Positions 38,166 to 51,600 of a stretch of 64,000 nt of DNA are shown one piece after another. The position numbers and the translations under genes are program-made. The stretch covers positions 246,295,889 to 246,359,888 of the forward strand of contig OV050030.1 in NCBI GenBank assembly GCA_920105625.2, read 5' to 3'. Numbering within the stretch: the stretch's first letter is position 1; the number at the start of each line of letters is the position of its first letter. The DNA is from Clusia tigrina (lineage: Eukaryota; Arthropoda; Insecta; Diptera; Clusiidae). The notes beneath the pieces were generated by a model, which saw nothing but the letters and a program-made list of their open reading frames with translations, was not told the origin of the DNA and made no database searches.

Positions 38166-39051
38166 TAGCCTTGAGTCCCAAATCAAACTCTGATAAAACT
38201 TCAAATGGCCCTAACTTCTTTCGGTACGTCCTACACCTATCAAAGTTTGCAACATACAAATGCTTGTAACTTTTTACTGGAGCGTCATAAAGCCTTGAAA
38301 TTTTGTAACAATAAAGTACTCGAGCCTCTTGTCAATTTAAGCTATCGCTCAAAGCTATGGTACCCTTGAGTCCCAAATCAAACACTGATAAAACTTCAAA
38401 TGGCCCTAACTTCTATACGGTACGTCCTACACCTATCAAAGTTTGCAACATACAAATGCTTGTAACTTTTTACTGAAGCGTCATAAAGCCTTGAAATTTT
38501 GTAACAATAAAGTACTCGAGCCTCTTGTCAAATTAAGCTATCGCTCAAAGCTATGCTACCCTTGAATCCCAAATAAAACACTGATAAAACTTCAAATGGC
38601 CCTAACTTATATACGGTACGTCCTACACCTGTCAATGTTTGCAACATACAAATACCCGTAACTTTTTACTGGAGCGTCATAAAACCTTGAAATTTTGTAA
38701 GCTATCGCTCAAAGCTATGCTACCCTTGAGTCCCAAATCAAACACTGATAAAACTTCAAATGGCCCTAACTTCTATACGGTACGTCCTACACCTATCAAA
38801 GTTTGCAACATGCAAATGCTTGTAACTTTTTACTGGAGCGTCATAAAACCTTGAAATTTTGTAACAATAAAGTACTCGAGCCTCTTGTCAATTTAAGCTA
38901 TCGCTCAAAGCTATGCTACCCTTGAGTCCCAAATCAAACACTGATAAGACTTCAAATGGCCCTAACTTCTATACGGTACGTCCTACACCTATCAAAGTTT
39001 GCAACATACAAATTCTTGTAATTTTTTACTGGAGCGTCATAAATCCTGGAA
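38166..39051 (+). repeat. Satellite segment between blocks F and G
   Basis: About four and a half monomers, including a 32-bp-deletion monomer (junction 38700) whose right half is the common CTACCC form rather than the CTACAATTG form seen in the six copies at 21-37 kb that I compared. No other sequence is present. Confidence 0.65.
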
Positions 39052-41006
39052 ATTTTGTAACAATAAAGTACTCGAGCCTATTGTCAATTTAAGCTATCGC
39101 TCAAAGCTATGCTACCCTTGAGTCCCAAATCAAACACTGATAAAACTTCAAATGGCCCTAACTTCTATTCGGTACGTCCTACACCTATAAAAGTTTGCAA
39201 CATACAAATGCTTGTAACTTTTTACTGGAGCGTCATAAAACCTTGAAATTTTGTAACAATAAAGTACCAGAGCCTCTTGTCAGTTTAAGCAATCGCTCAA
39301 AGCTATGCTTCCCTTGAGTCCCAAATCAAACACTGATAAAACTTCTAATGGCCCTAACTTCTATACGGTACGTCCTACACCTATCAAAGTTTGCAACATA
39401 CAAATGCTTGTAACTTTTTACTGGAGCGTCATAAAACCTTGAAATTTTGTAACTATAAAGTACTCGAGCCTCTTGTCAATTTAAGCTATCGCTCAAAGCT
39501 ATGCTACCCTAGAGTCCCAAATCAAACACTGATAAAATTTCAAATGGCCCTAGCATCTATACGGTACGTCCTACACCTATCAAACTTGACACATACAAAT
39601 GCTTGTAACTTTTTACTGGAGCGTCATCAAACCTTCAAAACGGCCCTAACTTCTATACGGTAAGGACTACACCTATCAAAGTTTGCAACATACAAATGCT
39701 TGTAACTTTTTACTGGAGCGTCATAAAACCTCGAAATTTTGTAACAATAAAGTACTCGAGCCTCTTGGCAGTTTAAGCTATTGCTCAAAGCTATGCTATC
39801 CTTGAGTCCCAAATCAAACTCTGATAAAACTTCAAATGGCCCTAACTTCTTTCGGTACGTCCTACACCTATCAAAGTTTGCAACATACAAATGCTTGTAA
39901 CTTTTTACTGGAGCGTCATAAAGCCTTGAAATTTTGTAACAATAAAGTACCCGAGCCTCTTGTCAATTTAAGCTATCGCTCAAAGCTATGGTACCCTTGA
40001 GTCCCAAATCAAACACTGATAAAACTTCAAATGGCCCTAACTTCTATACGGTACGTCCTACGCCTATCAAAGTTTGCAACATACAAATGCTTGTAACTTT
40101 TTACTGAAGCGTCATAAAGCCTTGAAATTTTGTAACAATATAGTACTCGAGCCTCTTGTCAATTTAAGCTATCGCTCAAAGCTATGGTACCCTTGAGTCC
40201 CAAATCAAACACTGATAAGACTTCAAATGGCCCTAACTTCTATACGGTACGTCCTACACCTATCAAAGTTTGCAACATACAAATGCTTGTAACTTTTTAC
40301 TGGAGTGTCATAAAACCTTGAAATTTTGTAAAAATAAAGTACTCGAGCCTCTTGTCAATTTAAGCTATCGCTCAAAGCTATGGTACCCTTGAGTCCCAAA
40401 TCAAACACTGATAAAACTTCAAATGGCCCTAACTTCTATACGGTACGTCCTACACCAATCAAAGTCTGCAACATACAAATGCTTGTAACTTTTTACTGGT
40501 GCCTCATAAAGCCTTGAAATTTTGTAACAATAACGTACTCGAGACTCTTGTCAATTTAAGCTGTCGCTCAAAGCTATTCTACCCTTGAGACCCAAATCAA
40601 ACACTGATAAAACTTCAAATGGCCCTCACTTCTATACGGTACGTCCTACACCTATCAAACTTGCAACATACAAATGCTTGTAACTTTTTACTGGAGCGTC
40701 ATCAAACCTTCAAAACGGCCCTAACTTCTATACGGTAAGTCCTACACCTATCAAAGTTTGCAACATACAAATGCTTGTAACTTTTTACTGGAACGTCATA
40801 AAACCTTGAAATGTTGTAACAATAAAGTACTCGAGCCTCTTGTCAATTTAAGCTATCGCTCAAAGCTATGCTACCCTTGAGTCCCAAATCAAACACTGAT
40901 AAAACTTCAAATGGCCCTAACTTCGATACGGTACGTCCTACACCTATCAAAGTTTGCAACATACAAATGCTTGTACCTTTTTACTGGAGCGTCATAAAGC
41001 CTTGAA
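39052..41006 (+). repeat. Higher-order block G, copy 1 (offset 1955 bp)
   Basis: Paired marks at +1955: TATTCGG (39166 and 41121), GTACCAGAGCC (XhoI lost), CTTGACACATAC, GGTAAGGACTAC, and two half-monomer junctions (39633 and 41588; 40708 and 42663). Near 39950 this copy has TACCCGAG where copy 2 has TACTCGAG. Confidence 0.88.
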
Positions 41007-42980
41007 ATTTTGTAACAATAAAGTACTCGAGCCTATTGTCAATTTAAGCTATCGCTCAAAGCTATGCTACCCTTGAGTCCCAAATCAAACACTGATAAAA
41101 CTTCAAATGGCCCTAACTTCTATTCGGTACGTCCTACACCTATAAAAGTTTGCAACATACAAATGCTTGTAACTTTTTACTGGAGCGTCATAAAACCTTG
41201 AAATTTTGTAACAATAAAGTACCAGAGCCTCTTGTCAGTTTAAGCAATCGCTCAAAGCTATGCTTCCCTTGAGTCCCAAATCAAACACTGATAAAACTTC
41301 TAATGGCCCTAACTTCTATACGGTACGTCCTACACCTATCAAAGTTTGCAACATACAAATGCTTGTAACTTTTTACTGGAGCGTCATAAAACCTTGAAAT
41401 TTTGTAACTATAAAGTACTCGAGCCTCTTGTCAATTTAAGCTATCGCTCAAAGCTATGCTACCCTAGAGTCCCAAATCAAACACTGATAAAATTTCAAAT
41501 GGCCCTAGCATCTATACGGTACGTCCTACACCTATCAAACTTGACACATACAAATGCTTGTAACTTTTTACTGGAGCGTCATCAAACCTTCAAAACGGCC
41601 CTAACTTCTATACGGTAAGGACTACACCTATCAAAGTTTGCAACATACAAATGCTTGTAACTTTTTACTGGAGCGTCATAAAACCTCGAAATTTTGTAAC
41701 AATAAAGTACTCGAGCCTCTTGGCAGTTTAAGCTATTGCTCAAAGCTATGCTATCCTTGAGTCCCAAATCAAACTCTGATAAAACTTCAAATGGCCCTAA
41801 CTTCTTTCGGTACGTCCTACACCTATCAAAGTTTGCAACATACAAATGCTTGTAACTTTTTACTGGAGCGTCATAAAGCCTTGAAATTTTGTAACAATAA
41901 AGTACTCGAGCCTCTTGTCAATTTAAGCTATCGCTCAAAGCTATGGTACCCTTGAGTCCCAAATCAAACACTGATAAAACTTCAAATGGCCCTAACTTCT
42001 ATACGGTACGTCCTACGCCTATCAAAGTTTGCAACATACAAATGCTTGTAACTTTTTACTGTAGCGTCATAAAGCCTTGAAATTTTGTAACAATATAGTA
42101 CTCGAGCCTCTTGTCAATTTAAGCTATCGCTCAAAGCTATGGTACCCTTGAGTCCCAAATCAAACACTGATAAGACTTCAAATGGCCCTAACTTCTATAC
42201 GGTACGTCCTACACCTATCAAAGTTTGCAACATACAAATGCTTGTAACTTTTTACTGGAGTGTCATAAAACCTTGAAATTTTGTAAAAATAAAGTACTCG
42301 AGCCTCTTGTCAATTTAAGCTATCGCTCAAAGCTATGGTACCCTTGAGTCCCAAATCAAACACTGATAAAACTTCAAATGGCCCTAACTTCTATACGGTA
42401 CGTCCTACACCAATCAAAGTCTGCAACATACAAATGCTTGTAACTTTTTACTGGTGCCTCATAAAGCCTTGAAATTTTGTAACAATAACGTACTCGAGAC
42501 TCTTGTCAATTTAAGCTGTCGCTCAAAGCTATTCTACCCTTGAGACCCAAATCAAACACTGATAAAACTTCAAATGGCCCTCACTTCTATACGGTACTTC
42601 CTACACCTATCAAACTTGCAACATACAAATGCTTGTAACTTTTTACTGGAGCGTCATCAAACCTTCAAAACGGCCCTAACTTCTATACGGTAAGTCCTAC
42701 ACCTATCAAAGTTTGCAACATACAAATGCTTGTAACTTTTTACTGGAACGTCATAAAACCTTGAAATGTTGTAACAATAAAGTACTCGAGCCTCTTGTCA
42801 ATTTAAGCTATCGCTCAAAGCTATGCTACCCTTGAGTCCCAAATCAAACACTGATAAAACTTCAAATGGCCCTAACTTCGATACGGTACGTCCTACACCT
42901 ATCAAAGTTTGCAACATACAAATGCTTGTACCTTTTTACTGGAGCGTCATAAAGCCTTGAAATTTTGTAACAATAAAGTA
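41007..42980 (+). repeat. Higher-order block G, copy 2
   Basis: Tandem copy of 39052-41006. Private changes include CTGTAGCGTC near 42060 and GGTACTTCC near 42595. It ends near 42980, where the XhoI site reads GTAATCGAGAC. Its right half also forms copy 1 of block H. Confidence 0.86.
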
Positions 42981-43231
42981 ATCGAGACTCTTGTCAATTT
43001 AAGCTATCGCTCAAAGCTATGCTACCCTAGAGTCCCAAATCAAACACTGATAAAATTTCAAATGGCCCTAACTTCTATACGGTACGTCCTACACCTATCA
43101 AAGTTTGCAACATACAAATTCTTGTAATTTTTTACTGGAGCGTCATAAAACCTTGAAATTTTGTAACAAAAAAGTACTCGAGCCGCTTGTCAATTTAAGC
43201 TATCGCTCAAAGCTATGCTAGCCTTGAGTCC
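41765..43231 (+). repeat. Higher-order block H, copy 1 (offset 1467 bp)
   Basis: Paired marks at +1467: TTCTTTCGG, TACGCCT (42014 and 43481), CAATATAGTACTCG, GTGCCTC and the half-monomer junction (42663 and 44130). It includes about seven full monomers and one half-monomer. It overlaps block G copy 2, so the H duplication used part of an existing G copy. Confidence 0.84.
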
Positions 43232-45022
43232 CAAATCAAACTCTGATAAAACTTCAAATGGCCCTAACTTCTTTCGGTACGTCCTACACCTATCAAAGTT
43301 TGCAACATACAAATGCTTGTAACTTTTTACTGGAGCGTCATAAAGGCTTGAAATTTTGTAACAATAAAGTACTCGAGCCTCTTGTCAATTTAAGCTATCG
43401 CTCAAAGCTATGGTACCCTTGAGTCCCAAATCAAACACTGATAAAACTTCAAATGGCCCTAACTTCTATACGGTACGTCCTACGCCTATCAAAGTTTGCA
43501 ACATACAAATGCTTGTAACTTTTTACTGAAGCGTCATAAAGCCTTGAAATTTTGTAACAATATAGTACTCGAGCCTCTTGTCAATTTAAGCTATCGCTCA
43601 AAGCTATGGTACCCTTGAGTCCCAAATCAAACACTGATAAGACTTCAAATGGCCCTAACTTCTATACGGTACGTCCTACACCTATCAAAGTTTGCAACAT
43701 ACAAATGCTTGTAACTTTTTACTGGAGTGTCATAAATCCTTGAAATTTTGTAAAAATAAAGTACTCGAGCCTCTTGTCAATTTAAGCTATCGCTCAAAGC
43801 TATGGTACCCTTGAGTCCCAAATCAAACACTGATAAAACTTCAAATGGCCCTAACTTCTATACGGTACGTCCTACACCAATCAAAGTCTGCAACATACAA
43901 ATGCTTGTAACTTTTTACTGGTGCCTCATAAAGCCTTGAAATTTTGTAACAATAACGTACTCGAGACTCTTGTCAATTTAAGCTGTCGCTCAAAGCTATT
44001 CTACCCTTGAGACCCAAATCAAACACTGATAAAACTTCAAATGGCCCTCACTTCTATACGGTACGTCCTACACCTATCAAACTTGCAACATACAAATGCT
44101 TGTAACTTTTTACTGGAGCGTCATCAAACCTTCAAAACGGCCCTAACTTCTATACGGTAAGTCCTACACCTATCAAAGTTTGCAACATACAAATGCTTGT
44201 AACTTTTTACTGGAACGTCATAAAACCTTGAAATGTTGTAACAATAAAGTACTCGAGCCTCTTGTCAATTTAAGCTATCGCTCAAAGCTATGCTACCCTT
44301 GAGTCCCAAATCAAACACTGATAAAACTTCAAATGGCCCTAACTTCGATACGGTACGTCCTACACCTATCAAAGTTTGCAACATACAAATGCTTGTACCT
44401 TTTTACTGGAGCGTCATAAAGCCTTGAAATTTTGTAACAATAAAGTAATCGAGACTCTTGTCAATTTAAGCTATCGCTCAAAGCTATGCTACCCTAGAGT
44501 CCCAAATCAAACACTGATAAAATTTCAAATGGCCCTAACTTCTATACGGTACGTCCTACACCTATCAAAGTTTGCAACATACAAATTCTTGTAATTTTTT
44601 ACTGGAGCGTCATAAAACCTTGAAATTTTGTAACAAAAAAGTACTCGAGCCGCTTGTCAATTTAAGCTATCGCTCAAAGCTATGCTAGCCTTGAGTCCCA
44701 AATCAAACTCTGATAAAACTTCAAATGGCCCTAACTTCTTTCGGTACGTCCTACACCTATCAAAGTTTGCAACATACAAATGCTTGTAACTTTTTACTGG
44801 AGCGTCATAAAGCCTTGAAATTTTGTAACAATAAAGTACTCGAGCCTCTTGTCAATTTAAGCTATCGCTCAAAGCTATGGTACCCTTGAGTCCCAAATCA
44901 AACACTGATAAAACTTCAAATGGCCCTAACTTCTATACGGTACGTCCGACGCCTATCAAAGTTTGCAACATACAAATGCTTGTAACTTTTTACTGAAGCG
45001 TCATAAAGCCTTGAAATTTTGT
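43232..45022 (+). repeat. Higher-order block H, copy 2 and its run-on
   Basis: Matches copy 1 at offset 1467. The match continues past one full period to about 45022, as expected for a tandem duplication with a partial third unit. Private changes include CATAAATCC near 43734 and GTCCGACGCC near 44945. Confidence 0.83.
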
Positions 45023-46504
45023 AACAATAAAGTACTCGAGCCTCTTGTCAAATTAAGCTATCGCTCAAAGCTATGCTACCCTTGAGTCCCAAATAAAACA
45101 CTGATAAAACTTCAAGTGGCCCTAACTTATATACGGTACGTCCTACACCTGTCAATGTTTGCAACATACAAATACCCGTAACTTTTTACTGGAGCTTCAT
45201 AAAACCTTGAAATTTTGTAAGCTATCGCTCAAAGCTATGCTACAATTGAGTCCCAAATCAAACACTGATAAAATTTCAAATGGCCCTAGCATCTATACGG
45301 TACGTCCTACACCTATCAAACTTGACACATACAAATGCTTGTAACTTTTTACTGGAGCGTCATCAAACCTTCAAAACGGCCCTAACTTCTATACGGTAAG
45401 GACTACACCTATCAAAGTTTGCAACATACAAATGCTTGTAACTTTTTACTGGAACGTCATAAAACCTTGAAATGTTGTAACAATAAAGTACTCGAGCCTC
45501 TTGTCAATTTAAGCTATCGCTCAAAGCTATGCTACCCTTGAGTCCCAAATCAAACACTGATAAAACTTCAAATGGCCCTAACTTCGATACGGTACGTCCT
45601 ACACCTATCAAAGTTTGCAACATACAAATGCTTGTAACTTTTTACTGGAGCGTCATAAAACCTCGAAATTTTGTAACAATAAAGTACTCGAGCCTCTTGG
45701 CAGTTTAAGCTATTGCTCAAAGCTATGCTATCCTTGAGTCCCAAATCAAACACTGATAAAACTTCAAATGGCCCTAACTTCTATACGGTACGTCCTACAT
45801 CTATCAAAGTTTGCAACATACATATGCTTGTAACTTTTTACTGGAGCGTCATAAAGCCTTGAAATTTTGTAACAATAAAGTACTCGAGCCTCTTGTCAAT
45901 TTAAGCTATCGCTCAAAGCTATGCTACAATTGAGTCCCAAATCAAACACTGATAAAACTTCAAATGGCCCTAGCATCTATACGGTATGTCCTACACCTAT
46001 CAAAGTTTGCAACATACAAATGCTTGTAACTTTTTACTGGAGTGTCATAAAACCTTGAAATTTTGTAAAAATATAGTACTCGAGCCTCTTGTCAATTTAA
46101 GCTATCGCTCAAAGCTATGGTACCCTTGAGTCCCAAATCAAACACTGATAAGACTTCAAATTGCCCTAACTTCTATACGGTACGTCCTACACCTATCAAA
46201 GTTTGCAACATACAAATGCTTGTAACTTTTTACTGGAGTGTCATAAAACCTTGAAATTTTGTAAAAATAAAGTACTCGAGCCTCTTGTCAATTTAAGCTA
46301 TCGCTCAAAGCTATGGTACCCTTGAGTCCCAAATCAAACACTGATAAAACTTCAAATGGCCCTAACTTCTATACGGTACGTCCTACACCAATCAAAGTCA
46401 GCAACATACAAATGCTTGTAACTTTTTACTGGTGCCTCATAAAGCCTTGAAATTTTGTAACAATAACGTACTCGAGACTCTTGTCAATTTAAGCTGTCGC
46501 TCAA
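45023..46504 (+). repeat. Satellite segment between blocks H and J
   Basis: About eight monomers with the last 32-bp-deletion monomer of the window (junction 45220), a half-monomer (45369) with CTTGACACATAC and GGTAAGGACTAC as in block G, a TTGGCAGTTTAAGC monomer and a monomer with CATATGCTTG (NdeI). It joins elements typical of the left and the right parts of the array. Confidence 0.65.
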
Positions 46505-48620
46505 AGCTATTCTACCCTTGAGACCCAAATCAAACACTGATAAAACTTCAAATGGCCCTCACTTCTATACGGTACGTCCTACACCTATCAAACTTGCAAC
46601 ATACAAATGCTTGTAACTTTTTACTGGAGCGTGATCAAACCTTCAAAACGGCCCTAACTTCTATACGGTACGTCCTACACCTATCAAAGTTTGCAACATA
46701 CAAATGCTTGTAACTTTTTACTGGAACGTCATAAAACCTTGAAATTTTGTAAAAATAAAGTACTCGAGCCTCTTGTCAATTTAAGCTATCGCTCAAAGGT
46801 ATGGTACCCTTGAGTCCCAAATCAAACACTGATAAAACTTCAAATGGCCCTAACTTCGATACAGTACGTCCTACACCTATCAAAGTTTGCAACATACAAA
46901 TGCTTGTAACTTTTTACTGGAGCGTCATAAAACCTTGAAATTTTGTAACAATAACGTACTCGAGACTCTTGTCAATTTAAGCTGTCGCTCAAAGCTATTC
47001 TACCCTTGAGACCCAAATCAAACACTGATAAAACTTCAAATGGCCCTCACTTCTATACGGTACGTCCTACACCTATCAAACTTGCAACATACAAATGCTT
47101 GTAACTTTTTACTGGAGCGTCATCAAACCTTCAAAACGGCCCTAACTTCTATACGGTAAGTCCTACACCTATCAAAGTTTGCAACATACAAATGCTTGTA
47201 ACTTTTTACTGGAGCGTCATAAATCCTTGAAATTTTGTAACAATAAAGTACTCGAGCCTATTGTCAATTTAAGCTATCGCTCAAAGCTATGCTACCCTTG
47301 AGTCCCAAATCAAACACTGATAAAACTTCAAATGGCCCTAACTTCTATACGGTACGTCCTATACCTATCAAAGTTTGCAACATACAAATGCTTGTACCTT
47401 TTTACTGGAGCGTCATAAAGCTTTGAAATTTTGTAACAATAAAGTACTCGAGCCTCTTGTCAATTTAAGCTATCGCTCAAAGCTATGCTACCCTTGAGTC
47501 CCAAATCAAACACTGATAAGACTTCAAATGGCCCTACCTTCTATACGGTACGTCCTACACCTATCAAAGTTTGCAACCTACAAATGCTTGTAACTTTTTA
47601 CTGGAGTGTCATAAAACCTTGAAATTTTGTAAAAATATAGTACTCGAGCCTCTTGTCAATTTAAGCTATCGCTGAAAGCTATGGTACCCTTGAGTCCCAA
47701 ATCAAACACTGATAAGGCTTCAAATGGCCCTAACTTCTATACGGTACGTCCTACACCTATCAAAGTTTGCAACATACAAATGCTTGTAACTTTTTACTGG
47801 AGTGTCATAAAACCTTGAAATTTTGTAAAAATAAAGTACTCGAGCCTCTTGTCAATTTAAGCTATCGCTCAAAGCTATGGTACCCTTGAGTCCCAAATCA
47901 AACACTGATAAAACTTCAAATGGCCCTAACTTCTATACGGTACGTCCTACACCAATCAAAGTCTGCAACATACAAATGCTTGTAACTTTTTACTGGTGCC
48001 TCATAAAGCCTTGAAATTTTGTAACAATAACGTACTCGAGACTCTTGTCAATTTAAGCTGTCGCTCAAAGCTATTCTACCCTTGAGACCCAAATCAAACA
48101 CTGATAAAACTTCAAATGGCCCTCACTTCTATACGGTACGTCCTACACCTATCAAACTTGCAACATACAAATGCTTGTAACTTTTTACTGGAGCGTCATC
48201 AAACCTTCAAAACGGCCCTAACTTCTATACGGTAAGTCCTACACCTATCAAAGTTTGCAACATACAAATGCTTGTAACTTTTTACTGGTGCGTCATAAAA
48301 CCTTGAAATTTTGTAACAATAAAGAACTCGAGCCTATTGTCAATTTAAGCTATCGCTCAAAGCTATGCTACCCTTGAGTCCCAAATCAAATGCTTGTAAC
48401 TTTTTACTGGAGCGTCATAAAACCTTGAAATGTTGTAACAATAAAGTACTCGAGCCTCTTGTCAATTTAAGCTATCGCTCAAAGCTATGCTACCCTTGAG
48501 TCCCAAATCAAACACTGATAAAATTTCAAATGGCCCTAACTTCGATACGGTACGTCCTACACCTATCAAAGTTTGCAACATACAAATGCTTGTAACTTTT
48601 TACTGGTGCGTCATAAATCC
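46505..48620 (+). repeat. Block J, copy 1 (copied at ~10.67 kb)
   Basis: About eleven units with three half-monomers (46641, 47129, 48205) and one 122-bp monomer (48391). It matches 57187-59260. Marks shared: GCGTGATC (46630 and 57312), ACTTCGATACAGTAC, CTATACCTATC, GCAACCTAC and GATAAGGCTTC (47711 and 58375). Confidence 0.83.
48269..48390 (+). repeat. 122-bp monomer, 74-bp deletion (class 4)
   Basis: TCCCAAATCAAA is joined to TGCTTGTAAC (48391), omitting 74 bp from CACTGATAAAAC to AACATACAAA. CAAA is at both ends of the lost part. Other junctions: 48709, 52351, 53061, 56703, 59055 and 59765. The first two are 318 bp apart (196 + 122). All are beyond 48 kb, inside or beside blocks I and J. 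Confidence 0.9.
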
Positions 48621-51600
48621 TTGAAATTTTGTAACAATAAAGTACTCGAGCCTCTTGTCAATTTAAGCTATCGCTCAAAGCTATGCTACCCTTGAGTCCC
48701 AAATCAAATGCTTGTAACTTTTTACTGGAGCGTCATAAAACCTTGAAATTTTGTAACAATAAAGTACTCGAGCCTCTTGGCAGTTTAAGCTATTGCTCAA
48801 AGCTATGCTATCCTTGAGTCCCAAATCAAACACTGATAAAACTTCAAATGGCCCTAACTTCTATACGGTACGTCCTACACCTATCAAAGTTTGCAACATA
48901 CATATGCTTGTAACTTTTTACTGGAGCGTCATAAAGCCTTGAAATTTTGTAACAATAAAGTACTCGAGCCGCTTGTCAATTTAAGCTATCGCTCAAAGCT
49001 ATGCTACCATTGAGTCCCAAATTAAACACTGATAAAACTTCAAATGGCCCTAACTTCTATACGGTACGTCCTACACCTATCAAAGTTTGCAACATACAAA
49101 TGTCTGTAACTTTTTACTGGCGCGTCATAAAACCTTGAAATTTTGTAACAATAAAGTACTCGAGCCTCTTGTCAATTTAAGCTATCGCTCAAAGCTATGC
49201 TACCCTTGAGTCCCAAATCAAACTCTGATAAAACTTCAAATGGCCCTTACTTCTATACGGTACATCCTACACCTATCAAAGTTTGCAACATACAAATGCT
49301 TGTAACTTTTTACTGGAGCGTCATAAAGCCTTGAAATTTTGTAACAATAAAGTACTCGAGCCTCTTGTCAATTTAAGCTATCGCTCAAAGCTATGGTACC
49401 CTTGAGTCCCAAATCAAACACTGATAAAACTTCAAATGGCCCTAACTTCTATACGGTACGTCCTACACCAATCAAAGTCTGCAACATACAAAAGCTTGTA
49501 ACTTTTTACTGGTGCCTCATAAAGCCTTGAAATTTTGTAACAATAAAGTACTGGAGACTCTTGTCAATTTAAGCTGTCGCTCAAAGCTATTCTACCCTTG
49601 ATACCCAAATCAAACACTGATAAAACTTCAAATGGCCCTCACTTCTATACGGTACGTCCTACACCTATCAAACTTGCAACATACAAATGCTTGTAACTTT
49701 TTACTGGAGCGTCATCAAACCTTCAAAACGGCCCTAACTTCTATACGGTAAGTCCTACACCTATCAAAGTTTGCAACATACAAATGCTTGTAACTTTTTA
49801 CTGGAGCGTCATCAAACCTTGAAATTTTGTAAAAATATAGTACTCGAGCCTCTTGTCAATTTAAGCTATCGCTCAAAGCTATGCTACCCTTGAGTCTCAA
49901 ATCAAACTCTGATAAAACTTCAAATGGCCCTAACTTCTATACGGTACGTCCTACATCTATCAAAGTTTGCAACATACAAATGCTTGTAACTTATTACTGG
50001 AGCGTCATAAAGTCTTGAAATTTTGTAACAATAAAGTACTCGAGCCTCTTGTCAATTTAAGCTATCGCGCAAAGCTATGCTACCCTTGAGTCCCAAATTA
50101 AACACTGATAAAACTTCAAATGGCCCTAACTTCTATACGGTACGTCCTACACCTATCAAAGTTTGCAACATACAAATGCTTGTAACTTTTTACTGGCGCG
50201 TCATAAAACCTTGAAATTTTGTAACAATAAAGTACTCGAGCCTCTTGTCAATTTAAGCTATCGCTCAAAGCTATGCTACCCTTGAGTCCCAAATCAAACA
50301 CTGATAAAACTTCAAATGGCCCTAACTTCTATACGGTACGTCCTACACCTATCAAAGTTTGCAACATACAAATGCGTGTAACTTTTTACTGGAGCGTCAT
50401 AAAGCCTTGAAATTTTGTAACTATAAAGTACTCGAGCCTCTTGTCAATTTAAGCTATCGCTCAAAGCTATGGTACCCTTGAGTCCCAAATCAAACACTGA
50501 TAAAACTTCAAATGGCCCTAACTTCTATACGGTACGTCTTACACCAATCAAAGTCTGCAACATACAAATGCTTGTAACTTTTTACTGGTGCCTCATAAAG
50601 CCTTGAAATTTTGTAACAATAAAGTACTCGAGACTCTTGTCAACTTAAGCTGTCGCTCAAAGCTATTCTACCCTTGAGACCCAAATCAAACACTGATAAA
50701 ACTTCAAATGGCCCTCACTTCTATACGGTACGTCCTACACCTATCAAACTTGCAACATACAAATGCTTGTAACTTTTTACTGGAGCGTCATCAAACCTTC
50801 AAAACGGCCCTAACTTCTATACGGTAAGTCCTACACCTATCAAAGTTTGCAACATACAAATGCTTGTAACTTTTTACTGGAACGTCATAAAACCTTGAAA
50901 TGTTGTATAAATAAAGTACTCGAGCCTCTTGTCAATTTAAGCTATCGCTCAAAGCTATGCTACCCTTGAGTCTCAAATCAAACTCTGATAAAACTTCAAA
51001 TGGCCCTAACTTCTATACGGTACGTCCTACACCTATCAAAGTTTGCAGCATACAAATGCTTGTAACTTTTTACTGGAGCGTCATAAAACCATGAAATTTT
51101 GTAACAATAAAGTACCCGAGCCTCTTGTCAATTTAAGCTATCGCTCAAAGCTATGGTACCCTTGAGTCCCAAATCAAACACTGATTTAACTTCAAATGGC
51201 CCTAACTTCTATACGGTACGTCCTACACCAATCAAAGTCTGCAACATACAAATGCTTGTAACTTTTTACTGGTGCCTCATAAAGCCTTGAAATTTTGTAA
51301 CAATAAAGTACTCGAGACTCTTGTCAATTTAAGCTGTCGCTCAAAGCTATTCTACCCTTGAGACCCAAATCAAACACTGATAAAACTTCAAATGGCCCTC
51401 ACTTCTATACGGTACGTCCTACACCTATCAAACTTGCAACATACAAATGCTTGCAACTTTTTACTGGAGCGTCATCAAACCTTCAAAACGGCCCTAACTT
51501 CTATACGGTAAGTCCTACACCTATCAAAGTTTGCAACATACAAATGCATGTAACTTTTTACTGGAACGTCATAAAACCTTGAAATGTTGTAACAATAAAG

